From Desulfoglaeba alkanexedens ALDC (lineage in GTDB: Bacteria > Desulfobacterota > Syntrophobacteria > Syntrophobacterales > DSM-9756): a stretch of DNA of 64,000 nucleotides. The stretch spans positions 1,240,001 to 1,304,000 of the forward strand of contig NZ_CP040098.1 in the NCBI RefSeq assembly GCF_005377625.1, written 5' to 3'. The position numbers and the translations under genes were made by a program. Below the pieces are notes generated by a model. The model did not search any database. It worked only from the letters and a program-made list of their open reading frames with translations, and was not told the origin of the DNA. Shown here piece after piece: positions 48,996 to 58,949 of this stretch (position 1 is the stretch's first letter; each line of letters starts with the position of its first letter).

Positions 48996-51794
48996 ATGGA
49001 CCCCTGGTACAAAGTTGCCACGCCACGAAAAGAGGTCCGGGAAGGACGGTCCTTCAACCCGGACGAATTCGCCATCGCCCTCGAACAGGTCGTGGCGAAG
49101 ACGGCTCCCGAGGACTACCGTGACCCGAAGCAGTTCTTTGCGCGCACCTGCTTCACGAGGGCACTGCGGGAGCACGCCGGCATGGTGCTTCGAAGGCTCT
49201 CGGGGAAGACCGACAACACCGCTCCGGTCCTGACCCTGATCACCCAGTTCGGCGGCGGTAAGACGCACACGCTGACCACCCTCTACCACCTCGCCACGAG
49301 CGGCGAACAGGCGGCCGGCTACCCGGGGATCTCCGACCTCTTGCGCAACGCCGGCATCTCGTCGGTTCCGAAGGTGCGGGTGGGCGTGTTTGTAGGGAAC
49401 GCGTGGGATCCTCAGGACGGCCGGGAGACCCCGTGGATTGACATCGCCCGCCAGCTCGCAGGCGACAAGGGCGTCGAAGCGCTGGGGACCGCCGCGAAGA
49501 CGACCCCACCGGGGACAGAGTCTATCGGGCGCGTCTTTCAGGCGGCGAACGCGCCCGTGCTCCTTCTTTTCGATGAAGTCCTCAACTTCCTCAACCGGCA
49601 TCGCGGCATGGCCGAGTCGTTCCATGCCTTCATCCAGAACCTCACGGTCGCCACCACGGGAACGACGCACGCCGTGGCGGTGATCAGCCTTCCGCGCAGC
49701 CAGGTCGAGATGACCGGCTGGGACATGCAGTGGCAGGACAAGATCACCAAGGTCGTCCGGCGCGTCGCCAAGGACCTCATCGCCAACGACGAGTCGGAGA
49801 TCAGCGAAGTTGTCCGGCGGAGGCTCTTCGAGGACCTGGGGAGTGAGCGCACCAGAAAGAACGTGGCCAAAGCCTTTGCGGACTGGTGCTTCGAACGGAG
49901 GGCGCAACTGCCGCCGGAATGGACGGCCGTGGACACGGCGGCGACGGAGGCGAAGGCGAGAGAGTTCCTCTTGCGGCGATTCGAGGCCTGCTACCCCTTC
50001 CATCCGGCCACCCTCTCCGTATTCCAACGCAAGTGGCAGGCGCTGTCGCAGTACCAGCAGACGCGCGGCACACTGGCGATGCTGGCCCAATGGATTGTTT
50101 GGGCCTATCGGGACGGATTTACCTCCGCCCGGCGCGAGCCGCTAATCACCCTTGGGTCTGCCCCCCTTCACGATATGGGGTTCCGCAGCACGATCCTCGG
50201 CCAACTGGGGGAGTCCCGACTCGTTGCGGCCATCGACGCGGACATCGCTGGCGAACAAGCCCACGCGAAGGCGCTGGACGCCGACACGAAAGGGCCGCTT
50301 CGCGACATCCATCGTCGTGTAGGAACGGCGATCCTCTTTGAGTCCTCCGGCGGACAGACAGACAAGGTTGCGCACCTCCCGGAGCTTCGCTTCGCCCTCG
50401 GCGAGCCGGAGGTGGACACGACCTCGGTGGATAACGCCGCGTTTGCCCTGGAGGACAAGTCCTACTTCATTCGCAAGGTGGGCTCCGATGGGTTCAAGAT
50501 CGGCCACCAGCCTACGCTGAGGAAGGTAGTCAACGACCGGCGGGCGTCACTGGACGAAGAGTCCGAGATCAAGCCCGCCATTCGCAAGCTCGTCGAGGAT
50601 GAATTCCGCCGAGGAGCCAGTATTCCCGTTTTGCCGTTTCCCAACGACGGCGCGGAAGTCCCGGACACGCCAAGGTTGACGCTCGTGATCACCGCGCCGG
50701 AGGCCGAGTGGACCGGCGGCGGCTCGTTGCGGAGCCAGATCGCGGAATGGACCAGGCAGCGCGGCAAGTCCCCGCGCCTCTACCCGGGATCGCTCGTGTG
50801 GTGCATCAAGAAGCCGGGCCGGGACCTGCGCGAGAAGGTGGAGCTGTGGCTCGCCTGGGAGCGAGTCGACCGTGAAGTGACGGACGGAACGCTGGGAGGC
50901 GATTTCGACCGGACGGATCGCACCGATCTGCATTCGAAGGTCAAGGCCGCAAAGGAGGCCGCCAAGGACGAGGTCTGGGGCGGCTATCGGTTCGCGGTGA
51001 TCGCCGACCACCAGGAGGCCGACGGCCTCAAGACCATCGACCTCGGAGCCGGTCACTCCTCAAGCGGCGAGACCTTGTGCGGCAGGGTCATCGCTGCACT
51101 CAAATCAGAGGCGCTGCTCAACGAGTCCGTCGGCGCCGGCTACATTGACCGGAACTGGCCGCCGGCGCTGAAGGAATCGGGGGCGTGGCCGCTCACAAGC
51201 CTGCGGCAAAGTTTCCTGAACGGCTCGTTGACGCGGCTGCTCGATCCCGACACCACCCTGCGGGGGAAGATCGTCGAGTTCGTCGGAAAGGGCGATTTCG
51301 GACTCGCCTCGGGCCAGAAGGCAGATGGAACCTACGAACGGGTCTGGTTCCAGGAACCGGTCAGCGCGGATGAGGTGGCCTTCGAATCCGGCGTCTTCCT
51401 GCTGACGAAGGCCAAGGCGCAGGCTCTCAAGGCCGGTGTCCATGCGCCTCCCCCCGGACCAAAATCGCAAGCGGGCCAACCGTTGCCAAGTCCGGGGTAC
51501 GGTCCCCAAACCAGCCCTGGCCCAGGACCAGGCTACGAAACCGAGCCCAGCCCGAGTCCCCTGTCGGGCACGGAGCAGAAGACCATCCGGCTGGTCGGTA
51601 CCGTGCCGCCCGAACTGTGGAATCGGCTGGGGACGAAACTCCTGCCGAAGCTCCGCTCGGGCTCCGACCTCAAGGTCGGTGTCGATTTCTCCGTGACAGT
51701 CAACCGCGATGTGGCGACAAGCCTGACGTCGGACCTACGTCAGATCCTTGATGACCTGGGTATCAAGGGCCAAGTACAGATCCGCGACGCCTGA
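48996..51794 (+). CDS. DUF499 family ATPase
   Basis: A 932-residue ATPase. The Walker A is 'TQFGGGKTHTLTTLYHL' (near residue 88) and the Walker B 'VLLLFDEVLNFLNRHRG' is near 185. The C-terminal third is poorly conserved, has a proline-rich linker ('SPGYGPQTSPGPGPG') and ends in a domain around 'TIRLVGTVPPELWNRLG'. DUF499 ATPases accompany DUF1156 methylases and SNF2 helicases in defence loci. ATG 48996 has AGGATGA eight bases upstream; an ATG three codons earlier lacks spacing for its own site. It is the last gene of the operon. Confidence 0.88.
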   Translation: MDPWYKVATPRKEVREGRSFNPDEFAIALEQVVAKTAPEDYRDPKQFFARTCFTRALREHAGMVLRRLSGKTDNTAPVLTLITQFGGGKTHTLTTLYHLATSGEQAAGYPGISDLLRNAGISSVPKVRVGVFVGNAWDPQDGRETPWIDIARQLAGDKGVEALGTAAKTTPPGTESIGRVFQAANAPVLLLFDEVLNFLNRHRGMAESFHAFIQNLTVATTGTTHAVAVISLPRSQVEMTGWDMQWQDKITKVVRRVAKDLIANDESEISEVVRRRLFEDLGSERTRKNVAKAFADWCFERRAQLPPEWTAVDTAATEAKAREFLLRRFEACYPFHPATLSVFQRKWQALSQYQQTRGTLAMLAQWIVWAYRDGFTSARREPLITLGSAPLHDMGFRSTILGQLGESRLVAAIDADIAGEQAHAKALDADTKGPLRDIHRRVGTAILFESSGGQTDKVAHLPELRFALGEPEVDTTSVDNAAFALEDKSYFIRKVGSDGFKIGHQPTLRKVVNDRRASLDEESEIKPAIRKLVEDEFRRGASIPVLPFPNDGAEVPDTPRLTLVITAPEAEWTGGGSLRSQIAEWTRQRGKSPRLYPGSLVWCIKKPGRDLREKVELWLAWERVDREVTDGTLGGDFDRTDRTDLHSKVKAAKEAAKDEVWGGYRFAVIADHQEADGLKTIDLGAGHSSSGETLCGRVIAALKSEALLNESVGAGYIDRNWPPALKESGAWPLTSLRQSFLNGSLTRLLDPDTTLRGKIVEFVGKGDFGLASGQKADGTYERVWFQEPVSADEVAFESGVFLLTKAKAQALKAGVHAPPPGPKSQAGQPLPSPGYGPQTSPGPGPGYETEPSPSPLSGTEQKTIRLVGTVPPELWNRLGTKLLPKLRSGSDLKVGVDFSVTVNRDVATSLTSDLRQILDDLGIKGQVQIRDA

Positions 51795-51867
51795 TGGGCT
51801 TGAACGCTGGTTACCGATGAAGGTAGTGTCCCTCGGTTCCTCCTCGCACACGCGGCTGGCATGCGGA

Positions 51868-52134
51868 TCAACCGAAAAACTCCATGATTTTCGATTCCAA
51901 CAGCGACCAGGGGATGTAGACGGGTTTTTTTTGGATCGTGATATGGACCGAGCCATCTTTGACCCAGTACCGGCCCTGGACTCCGAAAACGGAAAAGCTT
52001 CCCCCGTTTCGGTCCCCGGAAAAGCGACCACCGTTTTCGTGGACGATGATTTTTTCCGCTCGTTCGAGGAAGGTTTTTATGCTGCCTTTGAGTTCCACCT
52101 CAAAGGATCGCAGGGGTTTTGCTGTGCCTTGCAT
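51868..52134 (-). CDS. small protein, possibly of the polyhydroxyalkanoic acid system family
   Basis: An 88-residue protein starting MQGTAKPLRSFEVELKG. The C-terminal part 'GRFSGDRNGGSFSVFGVQG' followed by 'VHITIQKKPVYIPWSLLESK' resembles the PHA-granule-region family (PF09650), which I offer with caution. GGGAG lies before the ATG; the frame is open 27 codons further but less plausibly. It converges with the defence operon. Function unknown. Confidence 0.65.
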   Translation of the reverse strand: MQGTAKPLRSFEVELKGSIKTFLERAEKIIVHENGGRFSGDRNGGSFSVFGVQGRYWVKDGSVHITIQKKPVYIPWSLLESKIMEFFG

Positions 52135-52274
52135 TGACTCCCGCTCGGTATTGATGAGCTGCACGCAGTGCGACGCACCGCCTCTGCTCGCGAAAACGAT
52201 TCCTTTCATCCCCATATGGCAGGCCTATGACTTTCGTATCTCATTGTCATGTCATAAGGATGACAGGCCGCTGT

Positions 52275-55022
52275 TCACCGCCGTTTCACCGTTTCAGTGT
52301 ATGCCATCGAACGGTTAACCGCCGGAAACGGTGGCAGGTACGAGGGAACGGGAACAGCCGGGGACTTTTCCCCTTCTGCAGGGACGACGGCCGGTACCGG
52401 CCGAGCCCTTTCAGCACCGCGTTTCGGCCTGCCGAAAAGGCCGGCCGGCAGGCCGGGAAACCCGCTGATCAGCGAAACCACGAGCGCCGCCAAATAGGGA
52501 ATGGACTGGATGACGAGAACCGCCGTCCACATGTGAAGGTCCGGCGTGATGAACGCCTGCTGGTCGGCGATGGCTCCCGCCGCCAGGAGCAGCGCGACGA
52601 GCATGAGGGTCTCTTCACGGGCCGCATGAATGGCCCGAAGGACCGCATGGGTGTCCGCCATCTTGGGAGTGCGGAAAAACGGCTTGTCCTTGGTGAAAAC
52701 CCCCAGCCAAACCGCCTTGGCGATGGTATGGGAAAGTCCGAGGCCCGCCAGGGCGGCCGCGAAGGTCTGGGCGATCGTCGCATGGACCCGGGTCCGGTAG
52801 AGATAGATGAGCTTCCCCAGCTTGAAGGCGAAAAGGGCTAGCGGAAGGATGGAAAACTCCATCATGGGCGGATCCACCCGCTTCGGAGCGACGACCATGG
52901 CCAGCGACCAGCAGAGCGCGCCGATATTGAACAGCAAACAGGCGCCGTCGGCCATCCAGGGAAGCCAGCCGCCGATGAAATGGTAGCGCTGCCCCCAGGT
53001 GAGGCGGCTCGGACGAAGCCCCAGGAGCACTCCCGCGTGCCTGCGAAGGATCTGGACCGCCCCGTAGGCCCATCGAAACCGCTGCTTTTTGTAATCGATG
53101 AAAGTATCCGGCATGAGGCCCTTGCCGTAACTCCACGGGATGTAGACAGCCTCGTGGCCGTGCTCGAACACGCGAAGGCCCAGTTCCGCATCTTCGGTGA
53201 TACACCATTCGCCCCAGCCGCCGATCGCTTCCAGAACCGATCGCCGGATCATGGTCATGGTGCCGTGCTCGATGATGGCGTTCCGGTCGTTCCGAGTGAC
53301 CATCCCGATCAAGAAGAAACCCTGGTATTCCGCGTAACACATGGCCTTGAAGGCGTTCGCCCGGTCGTCCCGGTAATCCTGGGGCGCCTGGACAACCGCG
53401 ACCCTGGCATTGGAAAACTGGGGCACCAGATCCCGCAGCCAATCCGCATCCACCGTGTAGTCGCTGTCGATGACAGCGATTACTTCCGCTGCCGGATCGG
53501 TCCGGGCCAAAGCGAAGTTTAAGGCGCCCGCCTTGAATCCCGCCAGCGGATCGACGTGGAAGAAGCGGAACCGGTCGCCGAGACGCGAACAATGGGCTTC
53601 CACCGGCCGCCACACCTCGGGATCCTTGGTGTTGTTGTCGATGACCAAGACTTCGTACGTAGGATAATTCAATCGAGCGAGAGCGTTCAGCGTTTCGATC
53701 ACCATATCCGGCGGCTCATTGTAAGTAGGGACATGGATCGAAACCATGGGGAGGGCTCTTTCTTCCAAGGTGAGCGGGTGAAAAGGCCGGCGCCGATCGC
53801 GAACCCAAAGCGCTTCAGCCCATTCGTGGGCTTCGGTCAGAAGCACCACGATGACTCCGATCATGCCAGCCATCATGAGGCTCCCGACCACGATGGTAGT
53901 CATCGTCAGGTACTGGTCGGTAACCTGGTAGACGATGAGCACGGCGACGGTGGCCGCCGCATACGCGATGATCGCCAGGAAGCTCCTTCCACGATTTTCC
54001 AACGTTCCGCTGTCCAGTAGAAGCACCGAAAGGGTGATTCCTGCGATGAGCACGGATATCGCCGCCAGGACCCGCCAGTTCGGAATGGCGACAATCGGCT
54101 CGGTGAACGGAAACTTGGGCTTCCGATAGACGTCGTACACACCCCAGTACGCCCCCACGGCCCCTTCCGTGTCCCGTTTCCAAGGCTGATCGAAGGCCTC
54201 CATCACGTAGTAGATGTAGTTTTCCCTTTCAGCCCGGGCCAGAAACCTGCGGAGAAAGACCGCTTCGTTGGCTTCCGAAGCCACCGCCTGGTGGCGGATA
54301 CGCCCGTTGCTGGGCCAGCCGACTTCCGCGATCACGATGGGTTTGCGCGGAAACTTGGCTTTCAGCTCGGCCAAGCGCTCATCGATATAATCCACCGCCC
54401 TTTCCACAGGTACGCCTTCCCAGTACGGAAGCATGTGGACCGCCAGGTAATCCACGTGATCGGCCAGTTCCGGATATTTCAGCCAGACATGCCAGGGTTC
54501 GGCGGTGCTCACCGGGACGCCCACCGCTTTCCGAACCCGGTCCAAGTAGCCGATCAACCGCTCGACCGGGATCTCTTCGCGCAGGAGCACTTCGTTTCCC
54601 ACGATAATTCGGACGACGTTGTTTAGGTTGGAACCGGCCACCTTCAGGAGCGTTTTGATTTCCCGTTCATTTTTTTCCAAGTCCTTATCGATCCAGCACC
54701 CGAGAGCCACGTTGATCCCGTGCTTTCGCGCCAGTTCCGGAATTTTCGTGTACACGTCGGCCTCCAGCGTGTACGTCCTCACCGCGTTGGTCTTTCCCGC
54801 CAGAAGAGCCAGATCCGCATCCACCTCTTCCAGGCTCGGGTAGTCCCGGGTCAAGGGGCTGTCGTCGGCTCTCAGGGGCGAAAAGGAGAACCCCTGGATC
54901 CGCTTCGGCCACACGGGTTCTTCTTCCGGTCGGTTCGCGTAGGCCCAAAGGCCCACGGTGAGGATCGCTATGGACAGACCGATGAGAATGTTGGCTCGCG
55001 TCATATCGCTATTTCGTTTCAT
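52275..55022 (-). CDS. GH17-GT2 beta-glucan synthase/glucosyltransferase fusion
   Basis: A 915-residue membrane protein. After one N-terminal transmembrane segment comes a GH17-type domain (about 30-320) with 'VVRIIVGNEVLLR' (acid/base Glu) and 'PIVIAEVGWPSNG' (nucleophile Glu). Two transmembrane helices lead to a family 2 processive glycosyltransferase with 'VIDSDYTVDADWL' (DxD), 'WCITEDAELG' (TED) and 'KKQRFRWAYG' (QxxRW). Several C-terminal helices follow. NdvB-like enzymes of this plan make cyclic or linear beta-1,3/1,6-glucans, with the GH17 domain acting as a transglycosylase. ATG 55022 has AAGGATA upstream; the longer frame is unlikely. No other glucan gene is adjacent. Confidence 0.92.
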   Translation of the reverse strand: MKRNSDMTRANILIGLSIAILTVGLWAYANRPEEEPVWPKRIQGFSFSPLRADDSPLTRDYPSLEEVDADLALLAGKTNAVRTYTLEADVYTKIPELARKHGINVALGCWIDKDLEKNEREIKTLLKVAGSNLNNVVRIIVGNEVLLREEIPVERLIGYLDRVRKAVGVPVSTAEPWHVWLKYPELADHVDYLAVHMLPYWEGVPVERAVDYIDERLAELKAKFPRKPIVIAEVGWPSNGRIRHQAVASEANEAVFLRRFLARAERENYIYYVMEAFDQPWKRDTEGAVGAYWGVYDVYRKPKFPFTEPIVAIPNWRVLAAISVLIAGITLSVLLLDSGTLENRGRSFLAIIAYAAATVAVLIVYQVTDQYLTMTTIVVGSLMMAGMIGVIVVLLTEAHEWAEALWVRDRRRPFHPLTLEERALPMVSIHVPTYNEPPDMVIETLNALARLNYPTYEVLVIDNNTKDPEVWRPVEAHCSRLGDRFRFFHVDPLAGFKAGALNFALARTDPAAEVIAVIDSDYTVDADWLRDLVPQFSNARVAVVQAPQDYRDDRANAFKAMCYAEYQGFFLIGMVTRNDRNAIIEHGTMTMIRRSVLEAIGGWGEWCITEDAELGLRVFEHGHEAVYIPWSYGKGLMPDTFIDYKKQRFRWAYGAVQILRRHAGVLLGLRPSRLTWGQRYHFIGGWLPWMADGACLLFNIGALCWSLAMVVAPKRVDPPMMEFSILPLALFAFKLGKLIYLYRTRVHATIAQTFAAALAGLGLSHTIAKAVWLGVFTKDKPFFRTPKMADTHAVLRAIHAAREETLMLVALLLAAGAIADQQAFITPDLHMWTAVLVIQSIPYLAALVVSLISGFPGLPAGLFGRPKRGAERARPVPAVVPAEGEKSPAVPVPSYLPPFPAVNRSMAYTETVKRR

Positions 55023-55429
55023 GGTCTCGGTATCCTTGAAAGATGAAGTCTTCCTGTCCCGGAAACACGCACGTTTCATGCTTTTGACGGCTGTTCCCGC
55101 ACCGCGCAGGTCTTCGATGAATGCAAAAGCCTCTCCACATGAGCACTTATCGTGAAAAATCAACGCCCTCGCCGCGGATTCGTCGGTCACGGCCTATCCA
55201 AAAGACTTTCCCGTGCTGGACTCCTCCGGCATTCAGCCTCGGCACTCTAAGACAAACCATCCCTTCAAACAAGTCAAAGCCGGCCCCATGCCGCCGGCGC
55301 CCAAGCCCACCGGATTCCGGCCCTGGCCGGTTTGCCGTATCATTGGATCATTCATTATCGGTGCCGCAATCATTCGTTTGATGCCGCAACCCTCATGCGG
55401 CGCACAGGTGAATCCACCCTGCAGCCCGC
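55023..55429. other. gap between the glucan synthase and gtrA-like genes
   Basis: About 400 bases with no supported gene or repeat. The readable upstream frame from the glucan synthase region lacks conserved sequence. Confidence 0.5.
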
Positions 55430-55837
55430 TCAACTCACCGCCGCCGTCCGGAACACCAGGAACTTGGAAGCAAGAAAGTTCACCAGCAGTCCGGCGAGGG
55501 ATCCGGCGGCGACACCGAGGAAGAGATATGACGACACCAGTTGCGAACCATGCACACAGAGGGCATACACCCCGTAATTGACGGCGCCACCCATTGCGTT
55601 GACCGTCACGTAAAGACCCCATTGCCGGGCTCTTGCACGATGCGCCACGGAAGATCTGAATGTGAACCGGCGGTTTAAAGCCCAGGTGGCGGTCGCCGCA
55701 ACAAGGAAGGATAAGACCCTAGAATCGTAAGGGCCGCCGGAAAAAACCTCGACCATGACGTGAAGCGTCCCGGCGTCCACCACGAAGCCGATGGTCCCCA
55801 CCATGCAGAAGCGAAGAAACTGTGCGGAAAACGTCAT
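55430..55837 (-). CDS. GtrA-family membrane protein
   Basis: A 135-residue protein with four predicted transmembrane segments and the GtrA signatures 'FLRFCMVGTIGFVVDAGTLH', 'ATATWALNRRFTF' and 'LVNFLASKFLVFR'. GtrA proteins are thought to flip lipid-linked sugars made by a partner GT2 enzyme. It is the third gene of an operon, overlapping the GT2 stop by four bases. Confidence 0.92.
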   Translation of the reverse strand: MTFSAQFLRFCMVGTIGFVVDAGTLHVMVEVFSGGPYDSRVLSFLVAATATWALNRRFTFRSSVAHRARARQWGLYVTVNAMGGAVNYGVYALCVHGSQLVSSYLFLGVAAGSLAGLLVNFLASKFLVFRTAAVS

Positions 55838-56796
55838 GCCGAGTCTTTTCCGTTACCCACCGCCGGGACCGACAGGTAAAACAGCCGCTTCATTTCCAGC
55901 CGGCCCCTCGTCACTGTATCCAGGATGAATCCCGCAGTAAGGCTGAGAAACGCCAGCAGCATCATGCCCGTGGAAAGAATCGCCGTGGGAAATCTCGGCA
56001 CCAGCCCCGTTTTGAGGTAGGTGACCACAATGGGTACGGCGAGCGCCAACGATGTGGAAGCCAGCGCTCCGAAAACGAGCATGAAAAAGGCGAGCGGCCG
56101 TTCTTCGCGAAAGAGTGTGAGAATCATCATCAGAATGCGCCAGCCGTCTCGGTAGGTGCGGAGCTTGCTCGTCGAGCCCTCGGGACGTGATCGATAGGGG
56201 GTTTCGATCTCCGCAATCGGCATCCTGAGTTCCAGCGCGTGCACCGTGAGTTCCGTTTCGGTCTCGAAACCCTGGGCGAGCGCCGGGAAGGACTTGACGA
56301 ACCGCCTCGAAAAGACACGGTATCCCGAAAGCATGTCCGTGAAGGTGCGCCCGAAAAGCAGCGCCACGCACCGGGTGAGCAGGCGGTTTCCCAGCTTGTG
56401 GCCCGCCCGGAATGCAGTGGTTTCGAAGCGCCCGAAGCGTGTTCCGACCACCATGTCGAGCTGTTCGTCCAACAGTTTGCTCACCAGGACGGGAGCACTC
56501 GAGGCGTCGTAGGTATCGTCGCCGTCCACCAACACATAAACGTCGGCATCGATATCGGCAAACATGCGCCGCACCACGTTCCCCTTACCCTGCTGAATGA
56601 CGCTTCGGACCACGGCACCGGCTTCGCGTGCCACCAAAGCGGTCCCGTCCGACGAGTTGTTGTCATACACGTACACCTCGGCCCCGGGAAGAGACTCCTT
56701 GAAATCCCGGATTACCGCAGCGATCGACCGGGCTTCGTTGTAGCAGGGAACGAGGACGGCCAGGCGGTAGGGACTGAATGGTTTGCGATGGTTCAT
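55834..56796 (-). CDS. GT2-family (dolichyl-/polyprenyl-phosphate sugar synthase-like) glycosyltransferase
   Basis: A 320-residue enzyme. The GT-A domain has 'AVLVPCYNEARSIAAVI', 'YVYDNNSSDGTA' and 'YVLVDGDDTYDA' (DxD), then 'MLSGYRVFSRRF'. Two C-terminal transmembrane segments follow. The order GT2-GtrA is typical of polyprenyl-phosphate-glucose or -mannose synthases with a flippase. ATG 56796 overlaps the upstream gene by four bases. Confidence 0.92.
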   Translation of the reverse strand: MNHRKPFSPYRLAVLVPCYNEARSIAAVIRDFKESLPGAEVYVYDNNSSDGTALVAREAGAVVRSVIQQGKGNVVRRMFADIDADVYVLVDGDDTYDASSAPVLVSKLLDEQLDMVVGTRFGRFETTAFRAGHKLGNRLLTRCVALLFGRTFTDMLSGYRVFSRRFVKSFPALAQGFETETELTVHALELRMPIAEIETPYRSRPEGSTSKLRTYRDGWRILMMILTLFREERPLAFFMLVFGALASTSLALAVPIVVTYLKTGLVPRFPTAILSTGMMLLAFLSLTAGFILDTVTRGRLEMKRLFYLSVPAVGNGKDSA

Positions 56797-58418
56797 ATGT
56801 TCGAGCGATCCCCTCCAACTTTTGCCACAGGGCAGAAAAGGAGCGGCTGCTCGATGCGCTGCTCGATATGCGGCCGCAAGGGAACACATCCGTCCGCCTT
56901 TCTTTCCAGGCCGTAAGCTTCGAGCGCCGCGTCCGTCGATTCTTCTTCATATTCGCGATAGATGACGTAAATGCTTCCTCCGTGAGCCTCGATGGCCTCT
57001 TCCATCCTTTCGTCAAAGCGATTGGGCGAGGAAGAAGGGCCCGTGAAGTAACTCAAGATACGCAAGAAACGTACCTCCTTTGGAAAAAACGGGACCAGGT
57101 AGGCCATGGGCTCCGTTCCCGCCATGAGTACCAACGTTCGATCCGGAGCTTCCAATTCCGGCGGCCGGACTCCGAAATAATCGTCCCCCCAAGGCACGCG
57201 GCCCCAGTCCGCCGGCTGGCTGCTCAACATCAGAAAAAGCATGCAGCCGGAACTCAGGTAAGCAAAACAGCGGCGGCTTCCCAGGAAAACCTTCAAAATC
57301 AGCCAGATCCCGAGCGGCGCCAGCATTTCCAGAACCAGGAGATACCGATAAATCGCAAACACCTTCAGCCAGACCACAAAGGTGATGATTCCGAACCCCA
57401 GCAGGTATCTGGACTTCAGGGCGGATTCCGGCGTCGCGCTCCCCGGAGTCTTTCCTCGCTTCAGCCGGCAAAGAATCCAAGTCGGGAGAAAGCCCGCCAG
57501 GCAAACGGTCAGAACCGGAATCCGGAAGTCTCGAAAAAAGGCCTCTCCGGTTCGGTAGGGATCGAAAGCGAAGTTGAAGGGAAACCGTAGGGCCGCAGCC
57601 ATGTTCTCCGGAAGGAACCGGGCGTCCCGGTAGTCGGCGGCGGCGCCCCAGGGGGATTGAAACATGTGGTTGAAGTACGGAAAGAGTGGGTTGCCGTAGC
57701 GCTGCCAGAGTTCAGTGAACCAGAAGCCTCCCGTGGCGGCCATACCGGCCAGAACCCCTATGCCGAAAAGAAAGGCCGTAAGCACACCCCGTTGCAGACT
57801 TGGTCCGGCAACCAAGAAGGCCCCGCACAGACCCACGGCATAGACCGCCGTGGGTTGCTTGAGTCCCGCGGCGCATCCGGCAAGGCAGCCCGCAAATAAG
57901 ACGGCTTTCCGGCAAGCCGCTCCCCGCTCTTCCTTGAACCTTTCCACCGTCCCCAAATTCAGCCACAGGCTCCACAGAACCAGGCAGCTCAGGATCGTAT
58001 CGGCAAACGAGGTCCCCAGTTCGCCGAGGAATCCGCCACCGGTAACTCCCGCCACCATGACAAGAAGGACACCCCATGAGCCCTCGGTCAAAAACTTACG
58101 GGCGACGGCGTAAATGAGCGGTCCGTTCAGCCCCTGCAAGGCTCCGATCGCGAACCCCACCACCTTGGGCGGAAGAGCCGCCACAGCATGATAGAAAGGA
58201 ATGTAAAGCAGCGGATTGTAGAAATTGGCCACCTGGGACGGCACCACGTCGTGGTCGAACCGGCCCTCGAGAAACGCATACGGGATATAGAAATGGTAGT
58301 TCCTGAGGTCCCAGTTAGCGTCCTGGCCGAAAAGCAGGGCCGCGATCCCCCCGAACAAGGGACACGCTAACCAGAGCACACCCATCATCGATTTTTCGGA
58401 TTTACCGCCTTCCGCCAT
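56793..58418 (-). CDS. multi-pass membrane glycosyltransferase-like protein
   Basis: A 541-residue protein with about nine to eleven hydrophobic segments. An N-terminal loop holds 'QDANWDLRNYHFYIPYAFLEGRF', with acidic residues of the kind found after the first helix of GT-C enzymes, and the C-terminal part (about 440-541) is a soluble domain. In an operon with GT2 and GtrA it is a good candidate for the enzyme that uses the flipped lipid-linked sugar on the periplasmic face. Assignment to GT-C is by layout, not by named motif. The ATG at 58418 has a weak upstream site; earlier codons lack support. Confidence 0.75.
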   Translation of the reverse strand: MAEGGKSEKSMMGVLWLACPLFGGIAALLFGQDANWDLRNYHFYIPYAFLEGRFDHDVVPSQVANFYNPLLYIPFYHAVAALPPKVVGFAIGALQGLNGPLIYAVARKFLTEGSWGVLLVMVAGVTGGGFLGELGTSFADTILSCLVLWSLWLNLGTVERFKEERGAACRKAVLFAGCLAGCAAGLKQPTAVYAVGLCGAFLVAGPSLQRGVLTAFLFGIGVLAGMAATGGFWFTELWQRYGNPLFPYFNHMFQSPWGAAADYRDARFLPENMAAALRFPFNFAFDPYRTGEAFFRDFRIPVLTVCLAGFLPTWILCRLKRGKTPGSATPESALKSRYLLGFGIITFVVWLKVFAIYRYLLVLEMLAPLGIWLILKVFLGSRRCFAYLSSGCMLFLMLSSQPADWGRVPWGDDYFGVRPPELEAPDRTLVLMAGTEPMAYLVPFFPKEVRFLRILSYFTGPSSSPNRFDERMEEAIEAHGGSIYVIYREYEEESTDAALEAYGLERKADGCVPLRPHIEQRIEQPLLFCPVAKVGGDRSNI

Positions 58419-58949
58419 GGACGCACGTTCCGACGCGGTTCTTCCCGATCTACCGGACGGCAAACCTAATCCAGTCCGCGGGATAACGCAACGGCAATTT
58501 TCTTGGTAGCGTAGAAAATAATAGACGTAATATGTGATGCCAAATTCTATTTCCCCTCCCCTTGTGGGAGGGGATTAAGGGGAGGGGGACAGCGGGATTT
58601 TTCGACCTTCGTTAACCTTTTTGCTTAAGGTGTCTACTTTAGAACGCTACCGATTTTCTTGGGCGAGATCCTCTGTTTTCCGGCTCCCTGACGGCTATGC
58701 CGAAGATGTGAGGCGCTACAGGATCCTGAGCAGGCCTTGGAGGGGCTCATGCCGAAGATTCTTCCGGAGCCGATACGTGCTCCAGAAAAACGCAGCCATC
58801 ACCGGGCTTCCCTCCTGGATCTGAACATCTTGCAGTGCGACATCCTTTTCGGCGAAGGTCATGTGCTGCAGCAGGATCGTTCCTTCGCATGGGATTGAGC
58901 GGCGTTGCCGTTCCGGCAGGAGGCGTCGGGCGGTTCCGGCAGAGGTTCT
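58419..58949. other. gap with one MITE-like element
   Basis: About 530 bases between the glycosyltransferase operon and the ABC permease stop. It contains the element at 58506-58650. The remaining 300 bases hold nothing recognised. Confidence 0.6.
58506..58650. mobile_element. MITE-like element with GTAGCG ends, short inverted copy
   Basis: A 145-base unit from GTAGCGTAGAAAATAATAGA to AGAACGCTAC. It matches the reverse complement of 24438-24643 at both ends and includes the palindromic core, but lacks the internal CCCTCTCCC block. No coding capacity. Confidence 0.65.

Noticed and set aside
39729-51794. DISARM defence system
   Set aside because: No DUF1998 protein, no phospholipase D gene and no second helicase of the DrmA type; only the SNF2 helicase and methylase fit loosely.
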